A DNA stretch of 64,000 nt. Origin: Algoriphagus algorifonticola. Lineage in GTDB: Bacteria; Bacteroidota; Bacteroidia; Cytophagales; Cyclobacteriaceae. A program made the position numbers and the translations under genes. Where the stretch lies: positions 62,001-126,000 of the forward strand of contig NZ_VLOG01000026.1 in NCBI RefSeq assembly GCF_007655305.1, given 5' to 3'. The stretch's first letter is position 1. Each line of letters starts with the position of its first letter. This document shows, in pieces, positions 10,121 to 18,381 of the stretch. The notes beneath the pieces are model-generated. The model saw only the letters and a program-made list of their open reading frames with translations. It did no database searches and had not been told where the DNA came from.

Positions 10121-10153
10121 AAAAAAAGCAAAGTCCCTGATCAAACTTTGCTT
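10121..10153 (-). terminator. rho-independent terminator after the respiratory block
   Basis: On the minus strand the 9-base stem AAGCAAAGT / ACTTTGCTT (10145-10153 with 10126-10134) closes a 10-base loop and is followed by a T-rich run. It lies 10 bases after the stop of the small membrane protein gene. It ends the oxidase-assembly transcript and decides the start of the kinase gene, whose longer ATG would be inside the stem. Confidence 0.8.
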
Positions 10154-10163
10154 CTTTAAATGC

Positions 10164-10415
10164 TTATCTAAGTGCGAGTTTTGACTTTCTTTTTTTGGCG
10201 GCTCTATACCAAAGAATACCTATGACGGTAGCAATGAGATAAGGCATGACAAAAAGATATAAAATCCCGGTATTCAAACCAGAACCAATACTCGTGTCAC
10301 CATTACTTACGTTATTCTCTACAGAGGCTCTACACATAGCACATTGCGCAAAAGAATTGACTTGCACTAGTAAGAATGCCAATACTGTAAATAATAAAGT
10401 TTTCAACTTCTTCAT
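10164..10415 (-). CDS. small membrane protein at the end of the oxidase cluster
   Basis: An 83-residue protein with a signal-like segment (MKKLKTLLFTVLAFLL...FAQ), a CAMC pair right after it, then one membrane helix near residues 45-68 and a basic tail (KKRKSK). It is unrecognised by name but looks conserved in its place after SCO1 and DUF420 in Bacteroidota oxidase clusters. The CxxC pair facing the periplasm suggests metal or thiol chemistry in oxidase assembly; this is an inference. An AAAGGAG sequence 5 bases before the ATG at 10415 is a real Shine-Dalgarno match, unusual in this phylum, and favours that start over the ATG 15 bases upstream. Confidence 0.75.
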   Translation of the reverse strand: MKKLKTLLFTVLAFLLVQVNSFAQCAMCRASVENNVSNGDTSIGSGLNTGILYLFVMPYLIATVIGILWYRAAKKRKSKLALR

Positions 10416-10420
10416 CTTAA

Positions 10421-10427
10421 CTCCTTT
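10421..10427 (-). promoter_or_regulatory. Shine-Dalgarno sequence deciding a start
   Basis: AAAGGAG on the minus strand, 5 bases before ATG 10415. Bacteroidota genes mostly lack such sequences. The upstream ATG (10430) would put it inside the coding sequence. Confidence 0.6.
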
Positions 10428-10442
10428 CAATTTTCAATAGAA

Positions 10443-10994
10443 TCAGCGAATATAATAAGGGCTTATCATTAAATAGACGATTACTCCTGTCACTGAAACG
10501 TACAACCAAATCGGATAGGCAAATTTAACCACTTTTCTGTGCTTTTCCCTTTGGTTGGTATATCCATAGTAATAAGCGAAAAGAATTGGAAAAAGTGCCA
10601 CTGCAGCCAGAATAATATGGGTTATGAGTAAGAAATAATAGACAGGTCTAACCCATCCTTCTCCTCCAAAAGAGGTGCTTTCGGCAGCTCCGTGATAAAT
10701 CACATAAGAAACCAGGAAAATTGCTCCCAATCCAAAAGCTACGCTCATGGTCGCTCCATGGTAGGAATACATTTTTTTCTTGACAAATATAAGCCCTAAA
10801 ATCAAGGCCAAACTTGCGGCGGAATTCATTACTGCATTCAAATGGGGTAGAAAATAAACCCATTCTGCGCCAATATCTACCTTACTAGGCATAAATAGCA
10901 AAACAGCTACCGCTACAGGGATCAGAACGGAAATAACAATGATCCAATTTTTGACTTTAGCTTCATTTTGAAGCAGGGAATTACTTGTTGCCAT
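10443..10994 (-). CDS. DUF420 family protein, CtaM-like oxidase maturation factor
   Basis: A 183-residue integral membrane protein with five hydrophobic segments. The pattern HLNAVMNSAA, YHGATM, YHGAAES and LLITHIILA places four histidines at helix ends, typical of the DUF420 family. The characterised Gram-positive members (CtaM/YozB) are needed for an active aa3 oxidase, so a role in heme a3/CuB site assembly is likely. It overlaps the SCO1 gene stop by 14 bases, which points to translational coupling, and is followed by the small CxxC membrane protein. Confidence 0.85.
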   Translation of the reverse strand: MATSNSLLQNEAKVKNWIIVISVLIPVAVAVLLFMPSKVDIGAEWVYFLPHLNAVMNSAASLALILGLIFVKKKMYSYHGATMSVAFGLGAIFLVSYVIYHGAAESTSFGGEGWVRPVYYFLLITHIILAAVALFPILFAYYYGYTNQREKHRKVVKFAYPIWLYVSVTGVIVYLMISPYYIR

Positions 10995-11649
10995 GCAATA
11001 AGACTTTGGTTTCTAACATTAACAAATCTACGTCCTCTCTGTTCGTGCCACTATAATATCCTCTGATTCTTCCCAGCTCATCAACGAGTACAAATTTATC
11101 ACTATGCACGAAATCATCCGGAACACCCATGCCATCTAGAGCAGGTAAAATAAAACCACATCTTGCAAGCTGATAGGTCTCATCCACCGGACCGGAAAGA
11201 AATTGCCATTTATCGGAAGTAGCGTTGTGCTTTTGAGCATATTCTTGTAGGATTTCGGGAGTATCATACTCAGGGTCAATACTAATTGACATGATCTGAA
11301 CTCGAGGTTCTTCCCGAAACATATCATTGACACGTTCCATTTCCTTAGACATCACTGGGCAAATACTTGGACAAGAAGTAAAGAAAAAATCAACAATAGT
11401 TATTTTCCCTTCCATGTCTTTCCTTCCTACATTCTCCCCATCCTGATTTACAAAAGTAAATTCGGGAATATAGTGCTGAGTGCTATCCTCAAAGGTGCAT
11501 TCTCGGAAGGGATTCTCTACCCCATTTTGGTAAAAGATTGGCAAATCATACTCGTTGTTTCCAAACCCTCTCAAAAACATGATGATCAGCACGGGTATCA
11601 ATAAGATACATACCAATACCAAGCCTTGTAATATTCTTAATCCTCTCAT
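10981..11649 (-). CDS. SCO1/SenC copper chaperone for cytochrome oxidase
   Basis: SCO proteins deliver copper to the CuA centre of oxidase subunit II and act as thiol reductases. This 222-residue protein has an N-terminal membrane anchor (about residues 8-27) and a periplasmic thioredoxin-like domain with the CxxxC motif C93/C97 (SCPSICP) and the metal-ligand H182 (DFVHSDKF). All three copper ligands are present. It lies downstream of the oxidase structural genes, across a terminator at 11664-11705, so its supply may be set apart from that of the subunits. Confidence 0.93.
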   Translation of the reverse strand: MRGLRILQGLVLVCILLIPVLIIMFLRGFGNNEYDLPIFYQNGVENPFRECTFEDSTQHYIPEFTFVNQDGENVGRKDMEGKITIVDFFFTSCPSICPVMSKEMERVNDMFREEPRVQIMSISIDPEYDTPEILQEYAQKHNATSDKWQFLSGPVDETYQLARCGFILPALDGMGVPDDFVHSDKFVLVDELGRIRGYYSGTNREDVDLLMLETKVLLHGNK

Positions 11650-11663
11650 GATATGCTTTTAAC

Positions 11664-11705
11664 AAAAAAGTAGGTTGAAGTGTCACACCCCAACCTACTT
11701 TTTTT
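11664..11705 (-). terminator. terminator between oxidase subunit IV and SCO1 genes
   Basis: The 13-base inverted repeat AAAAAGTAGGTTG / CAACCTACTTTTT encloses a loop of about 13 bases and has flanking A and T runs, so it can work on the minus strand after subunit IV. It separates the 13-gene act-cox transcript from the SCO1-DUF420-small protein group; those would depend on read-through or on a promoter not seen. Confidence 0.85.
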
Positions 11706-11723
11706 AATTATTTTAATAGAATT

Positions 11724-12053
11724 CTACCAACGCATCATAAAGATGTCTGATCCTTCTTTTGCCAAGGCAATTAATAACCAAACTAGGAAGATCAAAGGCA
11801 CAATTATAGAGTAAAACAAAGGCTTCGCTTCATCACCCAAGTGCATAAATTCCATCATGATATACTTGGCTTTCCAGATTGTCAGGATGATGAATAAAGC
11901 ATAAAGCAAAATTCCTCTATCCATAGTAAAAGCCATGATAAACTCAGCTACAGTGATAGCCAAAAGGATACCTGCAGTTTTCCAGATCTTTTTTATTTTT
12001 TCGTCATTTCTTGGGGTTACTTCCAAAGTTGACTTGTTATCCTGAATTTCCAT
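11724..12053 (-). CDS. cytochrome c oxidase subunit IV
   Basis: A 109-residue protein with a polar N-terminus and three membrane helices (about residues 27-45, 48-65 and 80-100), including KAKYIMMEFMHLGDEAKP, a stretch typical of the prokaryotic subunit IV (CtaF/CyoD-like) family. It is an accessory membrane subunit of the aa3 oxidase. It is the last gene before the terminator at 11664-11705 and lies 19 bases after the subunit III gene. Confidence 0.88.
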   Translation of the reverse strand: MEIQDNKSTLEVTPRNDEKIKKIWKTAGILLAITVAEFIMAFTMDRGILLYALFIILTIWKAKYIMMEFMHLGDEAKPLFYSIIVPLIFLVWLLIALAKEGSDIFMMRW

Positions 12054-12072
12054 ATTACAAGAATTTAGATGC

Positions 12073-12849
12073 TTAGATTAGATAGAACAAGGTAAACACG
12101 AAGACCCAGACTAAGTCTACAAAGTGCCAGTAAAGTCCGATTTTTTCAACCATTTCATAGTGACCTCTTCTGTCATATACTCCCACTGCTGCTTGGTAAA
12201 AGCAAAGGAACAGAAGTACAACTCCTATAGTTACGTGAAAACCATGGAAACCGGTTATAAAGAAAAACAATTGTGCAAAAGAAGCAGGTCCGTATTCATT
12301 CACCACCAAATTCGCTCCAAATACTGTTTCTGTTACTTGTCTATTTAAAGAATTGACATAGGTAAGGACAGTTCCTCCATCTGTACCATGGATAAAGTGA
12401 TTCCACTCCCAAGCTTGACAGGCCAAGAAAGTAATACCACCCAACATAGTCCAAAGCATCCATTTTACTACATCATTTCTATCATTTCTGTGTCCTGCTT
12501 CTACAGCCAATACCATGGTAACTGAGCTGGAAATCAAAATGAAAGTCATGATACCTACGAAAACCAATGGAGCATGAATTCCATGTAGAAATGGAACAGC
12601 TTCGAAAACCAATTCAGGAACTGGCCAGTATTCGTTAGATCCTACAAAGGTGTCAGCAGGACCTGTATAAGCTGGATAACTTACACGGATTGCTAAATAG
12701 CTGATCAAAAAAGCAGCAAAGGTAAAGATGTCGGAGAGCAAGAAAAACCACATCATCAGTTTTCCATAGCTGGCTTTAAGAGGTTCGTTTCCACCTCCCC
12801 AAACGCCTCTTTTAGAGCTTACTCCAATTGCAGTAGAATGCGCAGACAT
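12073..12849 (-). CDS. cytochrome c oxidase subunit III (first copy type, 258 residues)
   Basis: Subunit III stabilises the catalytic subunit I. The protein has seven hydrophobic segments and the family end motif GLYWHFVDLVWVFVFTLFYLI, plus FFFITGFHGFHV. It is the longer of two subunit III-type proteins encoded side by side, a pattern seen in other Bacteroidota aa3 clusters. It starts 27 bases after the shorter copy. Confidence 0.93.
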   Translation of the reverse strand: MSAHSTAIGVSSKRGVWGGGNEPLKASYGKLMMWFFLLSDIFTFAAFLISYLAIRVSYPAYTGPADTFVGSNEYWPVPELVFEAVPFLHGIHAPLVFVGIMTFILISSSVTMVLAVEAGHRNDRNDVVKWMLWTMLGGITFLACQAWEWNHFIHGTDGGTVLTYVNSLNRQVTETVFGANLVVNEYGPASFAQLFFFITGFHGFHVTIGVVLLFLCFYQAAVGVYDRRGHYEMVEKIGLYWHFVDLVWVFVFTLFYLI

Positions 12850-12876
12850 AATTAATTTATTTGTACCAGGTTAATT

Positions 12877-13461
12877 TTAATGATTCAATAGCAAAAACAT
12901 AAAGAGATAAATCCACAAGCCTCCGAGGAAATGCCAATAGGTAGTGGCCATCTCCATTGTATTCATAGCTTGTGAATGAACTTTATATCTAAAGGTCGAA
13001 ATTAATACAATAATCAGAAATATCACACCGCTAATAAGGTGTAAGGCGTGTAATCCGGTAAATACATATAGAAAGGAGCCTGCAGGATTACCTACAAAAA
13101 ACACTTCTCTATCTACCAGAGCAACCCAGCTATACCATTGACCTACCAAAAAGGCTAGCCCTAGGACAACTGCAACCACCATACCTGTACGAAGCTGAGA
13201 AATATTATCCTTCTTAGCTGAGACATAAGCAAAATGAAGGAAAACTGAGCTTAAAACTACAATTCCAGAAGTAACCCAAAATATATTAGGCAATTCATAA
13301 TCCAGCCAATTTCCTTCTGCTTGACGTACGATGTAGGCACTGGTCAAGGCAGCAAAAATCATCACCACAGTAACCATAAACAGCCACAATGCAAACTTCT
13401 TTGGATGCATTGAGATAGGCTGTTCCACCATATCTACATATTTCAATTCTTTTTCCATCAT
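12877..13461 (-). CDS. cytochrome c oxidase subunit III-like protein (second type, 194 residues)
   Basis: A heme-copper oxidase subunit III family protein with five hydrophobic segments. It has FTGLHALHLISG and the terminal YWHFLGGLWIYLFMFLL, a variant of the subunit III signature. It is shorter than its neighbour by about two helices at the N-terminus. Its ATG overlaps the stop of the heme O synthase gene by one base (TAATG), which favours coupled translation. Whether both subunit III proteins sit in the same oxidase complex cannot be told from sequence. Confidence 0.9.
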   Translation of the reverse strand: MMEKELKYVDMVEQPISMHPKKFALWLFMVTVVMIFAALTSAYIVRQAEGNWLDYELPNIFWVTSGIVVLSSVFLHFAYVSAKKDNISQLRTGMVVAVVLGLAFLVGQWYSWVALVDREVFFVGNPAGSFLYVFTGLHALHLISGVIFLIIVLISTFRYKVHSQAMNTMEMATTYWHFLGGLWIYLFMFLLLNH

Positions 13462-14372
13462 TAAGGTAGTTTATCCAATAGATACGCAATCTGAACAATT
13501 GGCAAATAAAGGAATGACCCAAACATGATCTTCAAAGCAGACTTTCTAGAACAGTCCCTCATTAATGAAAAGGTCTGAGCTAAGAACAATACGCCACAGA
13601 TAGTTGCCACAATCCCGGAATTCAAACCAGTCAAGCCAAAATAGCTTGGCAGCAAACCGAGAGGAAGCAAAAACAAGGTGTATATCATAATTTGAATAGC
13701 TGTATTCAAATCCTGTCCTCCACCGCTTGGCAACAACTTAAAGCCTGCTTTCTTATAATCTTCATCACTTACCCAAGCAATTGCCCAAAAATGAGGAAAC
13801 TGCCAGATAAATTGAATACCGAAAATAATTAACGCCTCATAAGTAATTTGTCCTGTAGCGGCAGTCCATCCTAATAAAGGGGGCATGGCTCCAGGAATAG
13901 CTCCTACGAATACAGCTATAGGACCAACTTTTTTCAAAGGAGTATAAGCAAATACATAAAGCACCATGCTTAATATACCCAACCAAGTGGTCAATGGATT
14001 TGTGAAAATCCAAAGTAAAGAAACACCTATTATTGCCACCATTGTGGTAAACCAATAGGCTTCTTTCAAAGAAATAATCTGTAAGGGTAAAGGTCGATTT
14101 TGGGTTCGTTTCATTAACTTATCCAAATCCCGCTCCATGATTTCATTGGCAGCGCCTGAGGCACCTGAAATCAGGAATCCACCCAATGCTAATCCCAAAA
14201 AGCCAGACCAGCCAAAGCTTGCTCCTCTATCGCCTAAGATATAACCAAAGACTGCAGAGAAAGTCACCAAAGCTGATAATCTGAATTTCAGTAGATCAGA
14301 GTAGGCTTTCAGACGTCCAATTAGGACATCCATTATCGAATGGTCAGTTACACCAACTGTCCTCATTTTCAA
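13461..14372 (-). CDS. ctaB: protoheme IX farnesyltransferase (heme O synthase)
   Basis: CtaB/CyoE transfers a farnesyl group to heme B to make heme O, the precursor of heme A of the neighbouring oxidase. The 303-residue protein is a UbiA-family prenyltransferase with about nine membrane helices. The prenyl diphosphate-binding motif is seen as NEIMERDLDKLMKRTQNRPL near residues 96-115, and a second conserved region is WAIAWVSDEDYKKAGFKLLP. It overlaps the heme A synthase stop by 4 bases (ATGA). The genome evidently keeps heme A synthesis inside the oxidase operon. Confidence 0.95.
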   Translation of the reverse strand: MKMRTVGVTDHSIMDVLIGRLKAYSDLLKFRLSALVTFSAVFGYILGDRGASFGWSGFLGLALGGFLISGASGAANEIMERDLDKLMKRTQNRPLPLQIISLKEAYWFTTMVAIIGVSLLWIFTNPLTTWLGILSMVLYVFAYTPLKKVGPIAVFVGAIPGAMPPLLGWTAATGQITYEALIIFGIQFIWQFPHFWAIAWVSDEDYKKAGFKLLPSGGGQDLNTAIQIMIYTLFLLPLGLLPSYFGLTGLNSGIVATICGVLFLAQTFSLMRDCSRKSALKIMFGSFLYLPIVQIAYLLDKLP

Positions 14373-15451
14373 TTTGTATTTAACTTAAGTTGAACATGGT
14401 CTCTCAACTGCAAAATCAGAATAAACTGAACTCCTACAATCAGAGATCCAAGTAATAAGTGTATAGGCTGAAGAAAGGCGGGAATACCGAAATATGCCAT
14501 ACCAATCCCGGAAGCAATTTCAAGTAAAATCAATAGGATAAGCACCTGAGACCATATGTTTACCTGGGATTCTCTAAGGGTGTATTTAAAAGCCCAAAAG
14601 AAATAAAGTAAATGAACTCCCAATAGTACAAGTGAGAAAGATCTGTGAATCAAGAATACCATTCCTGATCTTCCAATCCACTCCTCTCTCAACATATTTC
14701 CCAGACTGGCGGCAACCTGATCAATTTGTTCTCGCACCTGAGTTCCCAAAATAACTTGAGCAAACATCAGGATAATTCCAAGAATCAAAATCCATCTGAG
14801 TTTAGATGGAACTTGAAACAGATCGGCTTTTGTCCTAATCAAATCAACTGCTCTATGATTAATGTACAGAAGTAAACCAACCAAAAGCAAAGCCAAGATC
14901 ATATGAAAGGTTATCATCCATGTCAGCAGATTGGTAGAAACCACTAACGAACCTATCCATCCCTGAAATAAAACCAGTACCAAAGATGCAATAGAGAGTA
15001 TCGGAATCCACTTATCTACCGACCACAATCTGAAGGATTTCCAAACTGTGAAAATGATTAAGAAACCAATCAATACTCCAATCAGACGATTGATGTATTC
15101 AATCCAAGTTTTAGTAGCGTTGAACTCCTCTTCTACTAAAATGGATTTATCATTGGCCACTTGATAAGCTGCTTTTTCAAAGCCTAATTTTTCAAGGGTT
15201 GCTACAAACCGTTCGTTTTTAGCTAATCTTTTTTCAAGATAAATCTCTTGATAATTTTTTGGGAGCTGATCTACCGATGTTGGTGGTATCACGCTCCCAA
15301 AACATTTTGGCCAATCAGGACATCCCATTCCGGAGCCTGTGCTCCGAACTATGCCCCCGACCAATATCAGGAAATAAACAGCTATCACCGTAATTAAACT
15401 AGTCCGGCGAAAGCTGTTTATTTTATTTTTAGTGTTTAGATTCATTGGCAA
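14369..15451 (-). CDS. ctaA: heme A synthase (COX15/CtaA family)
   Basis: Heme A synthase oxidises the C8 methyl group of heme O to a formyl group. The 360-residue membrane protein has eight helices in two four-helix halves. It has the N-terminal GGIVRSTGSGMGCPDWPKCFG motif, the EYINRLIGVLIG glutamate motif, and ligand histidines near TFHMILALL, FLIHRSFSLVLLGVH and IHLLLG. The start at 15451 (or Met3 at 15445) lies inside the end of the subunit I gene, overlapping it by 17-23 bases. The downstream heme O synthase gene overlaps it by 4 bases, so heme O and heme A synthesis are tightly coupled. Confidence 0.95.
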   Translation of the reverse strand: MPMNLNTKNKINSFRRTSLITVIAVYFLILVGGIVRSTGSGMGCPDWPKCFGSVIPPTSVDQLPKNYQEIYLEKRLAKNERFVATLEKLGFEKAAYQVANDKSILVEEEFNATKTWIEYINRLIGVLIGFLIIFTVWKSFRLWSVDKWIPILSIASLVLVLFQGWIGSLVVSTNLLTWMITFHMILALLLVGLLLYINHRAVDLIRTKADLFQVPSKLRWILILGIILMFAQVILGTQVREQIDQVAASLGNMLREEWIGRSGMVFLIHRSFSLVLLGVHLLYFFWAFKYTLRESQVNIWSQVLILLILLEIASGIGMAYFGIPAFLQPIHLLLGSLIVGVQFILILQLRDHVQLKLNTN

Positions 15452-17312
15452 CCAAGACCTCAGATTCCTCTTTCATAATTTCCATTTCAAGCTTTACTTG
15501 CTCTTGCTCATGAGGCAAGTTGGACTCAGGAGTCGCAGAAAGAGGTACAGTCTGAGGGATGAAATCCTCAGGTGCTCCTGGCTTAGAATAATCATAAGGC
15601 CATCTGTATACCGTAGGAATTTCACCTGGCCAGTTTCCGTGACCTGGATTAATTGGAGTGGTCCACTCAAGTGTATTAGATCTCCATGGGTTAAGCGTCG
15701 CTTTTCTACCTCTGTACATGCTGTAGAAGAAGTTAAAGAGGAAAATAAACTGCGCTGAGAAGGTAATAATAGCTGCTACTGATACAAACATGTTCAAATC
15801 AGTATACATGTTGGTAAACTCAAAGTTAGTCCAGCTATAGTATCTTCTTGGGAATCCAGCAATACCGATGTAGTGCATTGGGAAGAACACCATGTAAACA
15901 CCCACAAATGTCAACCAGAAGTGGATATAACCCAATCTTGCATCCATCATTCTTCCAAACATCTTAGGGAACCAGTGGTAAACACCCGCTAGCAATCCAA
16001 AGAAGGAAGCAGATCCCATTACTAAGTGGAAGTGAGCAACTACGAAATATGTATCATGCAACTGAATGTCAATAGCTGAGTTTCCTAAGAAAATACCAGT
16101 CAAACCACCGGAAATAAAGAAGGAAACCAAACCGATAGAGAACAACATAGCTGGAGTGAAGATCAAATTACCTCTCCATAATGTTGTCAAGTAATTAAAT
16201 ACTTTTACCGCAGATGGAACTGCAATAATCAAAGTCAAGAACATGAAGATCGAACCCAAGAATGGATTCATACCTGATACGAACATGTGGTGAGCCCAAA
16301 CTATAAATGATAGAATGGTAATCCCTAACATGGATATAATCATTGCCTTATAACCGAAGATTGGCTTTCTGGAGTTAGTTGCTATAACTTCAGAAGTAAT
16401 ACCCAATGCAGGTAACAATACGATATATACCTCAGGGTGACCTAAGAACCAGAACAAGTGCTGATACAATACCGGGCTACCACCTGTGTTTGGTAGCGCT
16501 TCACCACCGATATAAATGTCAGATAGGTAGAAGGATGTTCCAAAGCTTCTGTCAAATACTAGCAATAGAGCCGCTGCAAATAATACAGGGAAAGATAGTA
16601 ATCCGATAACTGCTGTTAAGAAGAAAGCCCAGATAGTCAAAGGAAGTCTTGAGAAAGACATACCTTTTGTTCTTAGGTTAATCACAGTTGTGATATAGTT
16701 GATACCTCCTAGAAGAGACGATGCAATAAAGAATGTCATTGCAATCAACCATAGAGTCATACCCAATCCAGAACCAGGGATCGCCTGTTCTAATGCTGAC
16801 AAAGGTGGATATACTACCCAACCACCACCTGCTGGACCGGTTTTAATGAATAGGGAAATAAACATGATAACACTGGACATGAAGAAGAACCAGTAAGAAA
16901 GCATGTTCATAAATCCTGAAGCCATATCTCTAGCTCCAATTTGAAGAGGAATCAGAAAATTGGAGAATGTACCGCTCAATCCTGCAGTCAATACGAAGAA
17001 TACCATGATGGTACCGTGCATTGTCACTAAAGCAAGGTAGAAGGTAGGGTCCAAAGCACCCGATTCATCAATCCAACCACCCAAAAGAGGGCGAAGGAAC
17101 TCTAAATTCATTTCAGGAAATCCTAGCTGCAATCTGAATAGGATGGAAAGGAATCCACCAATAATTGCCCAGAAAATACCTGTTACCAAGAACTGCTTAC
17201 CGATCATTTTATGATCAGTAGAGAAAATGTATTTGGTTACAAAATTATCATGATGCTCGTGATCGTGATGATCATGGGCTGTGTCATGAGTTGCAACTGA
17301 CGCTGTAGCCAT
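15429..17312 (-). CDS. cytochrome c oxidase subunit I
   Basis: Catalytic subunit of an aa3-type oxidase: reduces oxygen at the heme a3-CuB centre and pumps protons. The 627-residue protein has twelve or more helices with the expected ligands: VTMHGTIMVFF (heme a), GHPEVYIVLLP (CuB histidine and crosslinked tyrosine), AHHMFVSG (two CuB histidines) and HFHLVMG (hemes a3 and a). The N-terminal tail (about residues 9-22) is rich in histidine and aspartate, an extra not part of the family core. It lies between subunit II (27 bases upstream) and ctaA. Confidence 0.97.
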   Translation of the reverse strand: MATASVATHDTAHDHHDHEHHDNFVTKYIFSTDHKMIGKQFLVTGIFWAIIGGFLSILFRLQLGFPEMNLEFLRPLLGGWIDESGALDPTFYLALVTMHGTIMVFFVLTAGLSGTFSNFLIPLQIGARDMASGFMNMLSYWFFFMSSVIMFISLFIKTGPAGGGWVVYPPLSALEQAIPGSGLGMTLWLIAMTFFIASSLLGGINYITTVINLRTKGMSFSRLPLTIWAFFLTAVIGLLSFPVLFAAALLLVFDRSFGTSFYLSDIYIGGEALPNTGGSPVLYQHLFWFLGHPEVYIVLLPALGITSEVIATNSRKPIFGYKAMIISMLGITILSFIVWAHHMFVSGMNPFLGSIFMFLTLIIAVPSAVKVFNYLTTLWRGNLIFTPAMLFSIGLVSFFISGGLTGIFLGNSAIDIQLHDTYFVVAHFHLVMGSASFFGLLAGVYHWFPKMFGRMMDARLGYIHFWLTFVGVYMVFFPMHYIGIAGFPRRYYSWTNFEFTNMYTDLNMFVSVAAIITFSAQFIFLFNFFYSMYRGRKATLNPWRSNTLEWTTPINPGHGNWPGEIPTVYRWPYDYSKPGAPEDFIPQTVPLSATPESNLPHEQEQVKLEMEIMKEESEVLVANESKH

Positions 17313-17339
17313 AGTTTATAATTTTGTGTTTTTGTTCGC

Positions 17340-18359
17340 TTATTGAATTTCTGCCAGTTCTTTCACATCAGACTCTAATCCTTTTGCTAAAGCAGGATTA
17401 TTTTGAATGAAAGATTTCTGTTCCGATAACCACTTCTGGTAGGCCGCTGGCTCTACCACCTCTATCACTTTCCTCATCCCATTGTGACCTCGACCGCAGA
17501 TTTCTGTACAAGCGATCTCATAGTTAAACTCAGGATTACCTAATTCTTCCCTCATCTCAGCAGTTGTTTTGGTTGGCACAAACCAGAATCTGGTTGGCAT
17601 ACCCGGCACTGCATCCATTTTCAATCTCATATGGGGAGCGAAAACTGAGTGAAGCACATCTCTTGCTCTGATTTTGAACAATACTGGTTCCCCCTTTGGA
17701 ATTACTACTACCGGAGAAGGAAAATCATCGATTGAATTTTTATCAGAGAAATCAACACCATGAGAGTTTTGAGCACTAGTTAGTCTGTAATCATAATCTC
17801 CCAAAACATTATCCTTTCCAGCATATCTTACGTCCCAAGCAAACTGATAACCCATGATTTCAATTACATGAGCTTTTTCAGGCGCAGGAGCAGTAATGTC
17901 AGACCAAGCCATCCATCCCGAAATAACCAAACCAGCCAAAACTACACCAGGAACAACAGTCCAAATGATTTCAAGCTTGTTGTTGTCAGGATAGAAAGTA
18001 GCTTTTCTGCTCTCCTTGTACTGATACTTGTAAGGAAAGATAAACAGAAGAACGTGCGTAATCAGAAAAACAACTCCGGTTACCGCCATGGTAATCCAGA
18101 ATAATTGATCTGTAATCACCCCATGCTCAGAAGCAACTGGAAGCTGATAATTATCAAATTCTTTTATAGAATACCAGAACATCAAAATTCCTGTTCCAAG
18201 CAGAAACAAAACGAATAAGATCGCATTGATTTTATTACTGCCTGTCGCAATTTTTTTGTCTGATCCTTTTACTACTGAAACCAAGGTTTGGATTCTATAT
18301 ACCATCCAGATGATGGATAGTAGCAAAAGAACCCCAACTGCAATAAGAAATCCGTACAT
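17340..18359 (-). CDS. cytochrome c oxidase subunit II
   Basis: Carries the CuA centre that receives electrons. The protein has 339 residues, with an extra N-terminal helix (1-20), two further hydrophobic segments in the first 115 residues, another near 140, and a cupredoxin domain. CuA ligands are in APHMRLKMD (His) and at C284, C288, H292 and M295 (CTEICGRGHNGM); the bridging Glu is present. No cytochrome c domain is fused at the C-terminus, so this is an aa3 and not a caa3 oxidase; electrons probably come from heme domains of alternative complex III. It lies 22 bases after actF. Confidence 0.95.
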   Translation of the reverse strand: MYGFLIAVGVLLLLSIIWMVYRIQTLVSVVKGSDKKIATGSNKINAILFVLFLLGTGILMFWYSIKEFDNYQLPVASEHGVITDQLFWITMAVTGVVFLITHVLLFIFPYKYQYKESRKATFYPDNNKLEIIWTVVPGVVLAGLVISGWMAWSDITAPAPEKAHVIEIMGYQFAWDVRYAGKDNVLGDYDYRLTSAQNSHGVDFSDKNSIDDFPSPVVVIPKGEPVLFKIRARDVLHSVFAPHMRLKMDAVPGMPTRFWFVPTKTTAEMREELGNPEFNYEIACTEICGRGHNGMRKVIEVVEPAAYQKWLSEQKSFIQNNPALAKGLESDVKELAEIQ

Positions 18360-18381
18360 ATTTAAATCTTTTCGGCTTTAA

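Noticed and set aside
10108-10131. Longer start of the histidine kinase (ATG 10131)
   Set aside because: The extra codons lie inside a terminator hairpin. ATG 10107 gives a normal N-terminal anchor.
17340-18359. caa3-type subunit II with a fused cytochrome c
   Set aside because: No CxxCH motif follows the CuA domain, and the protein ends 44 residues after the CuA ligands.
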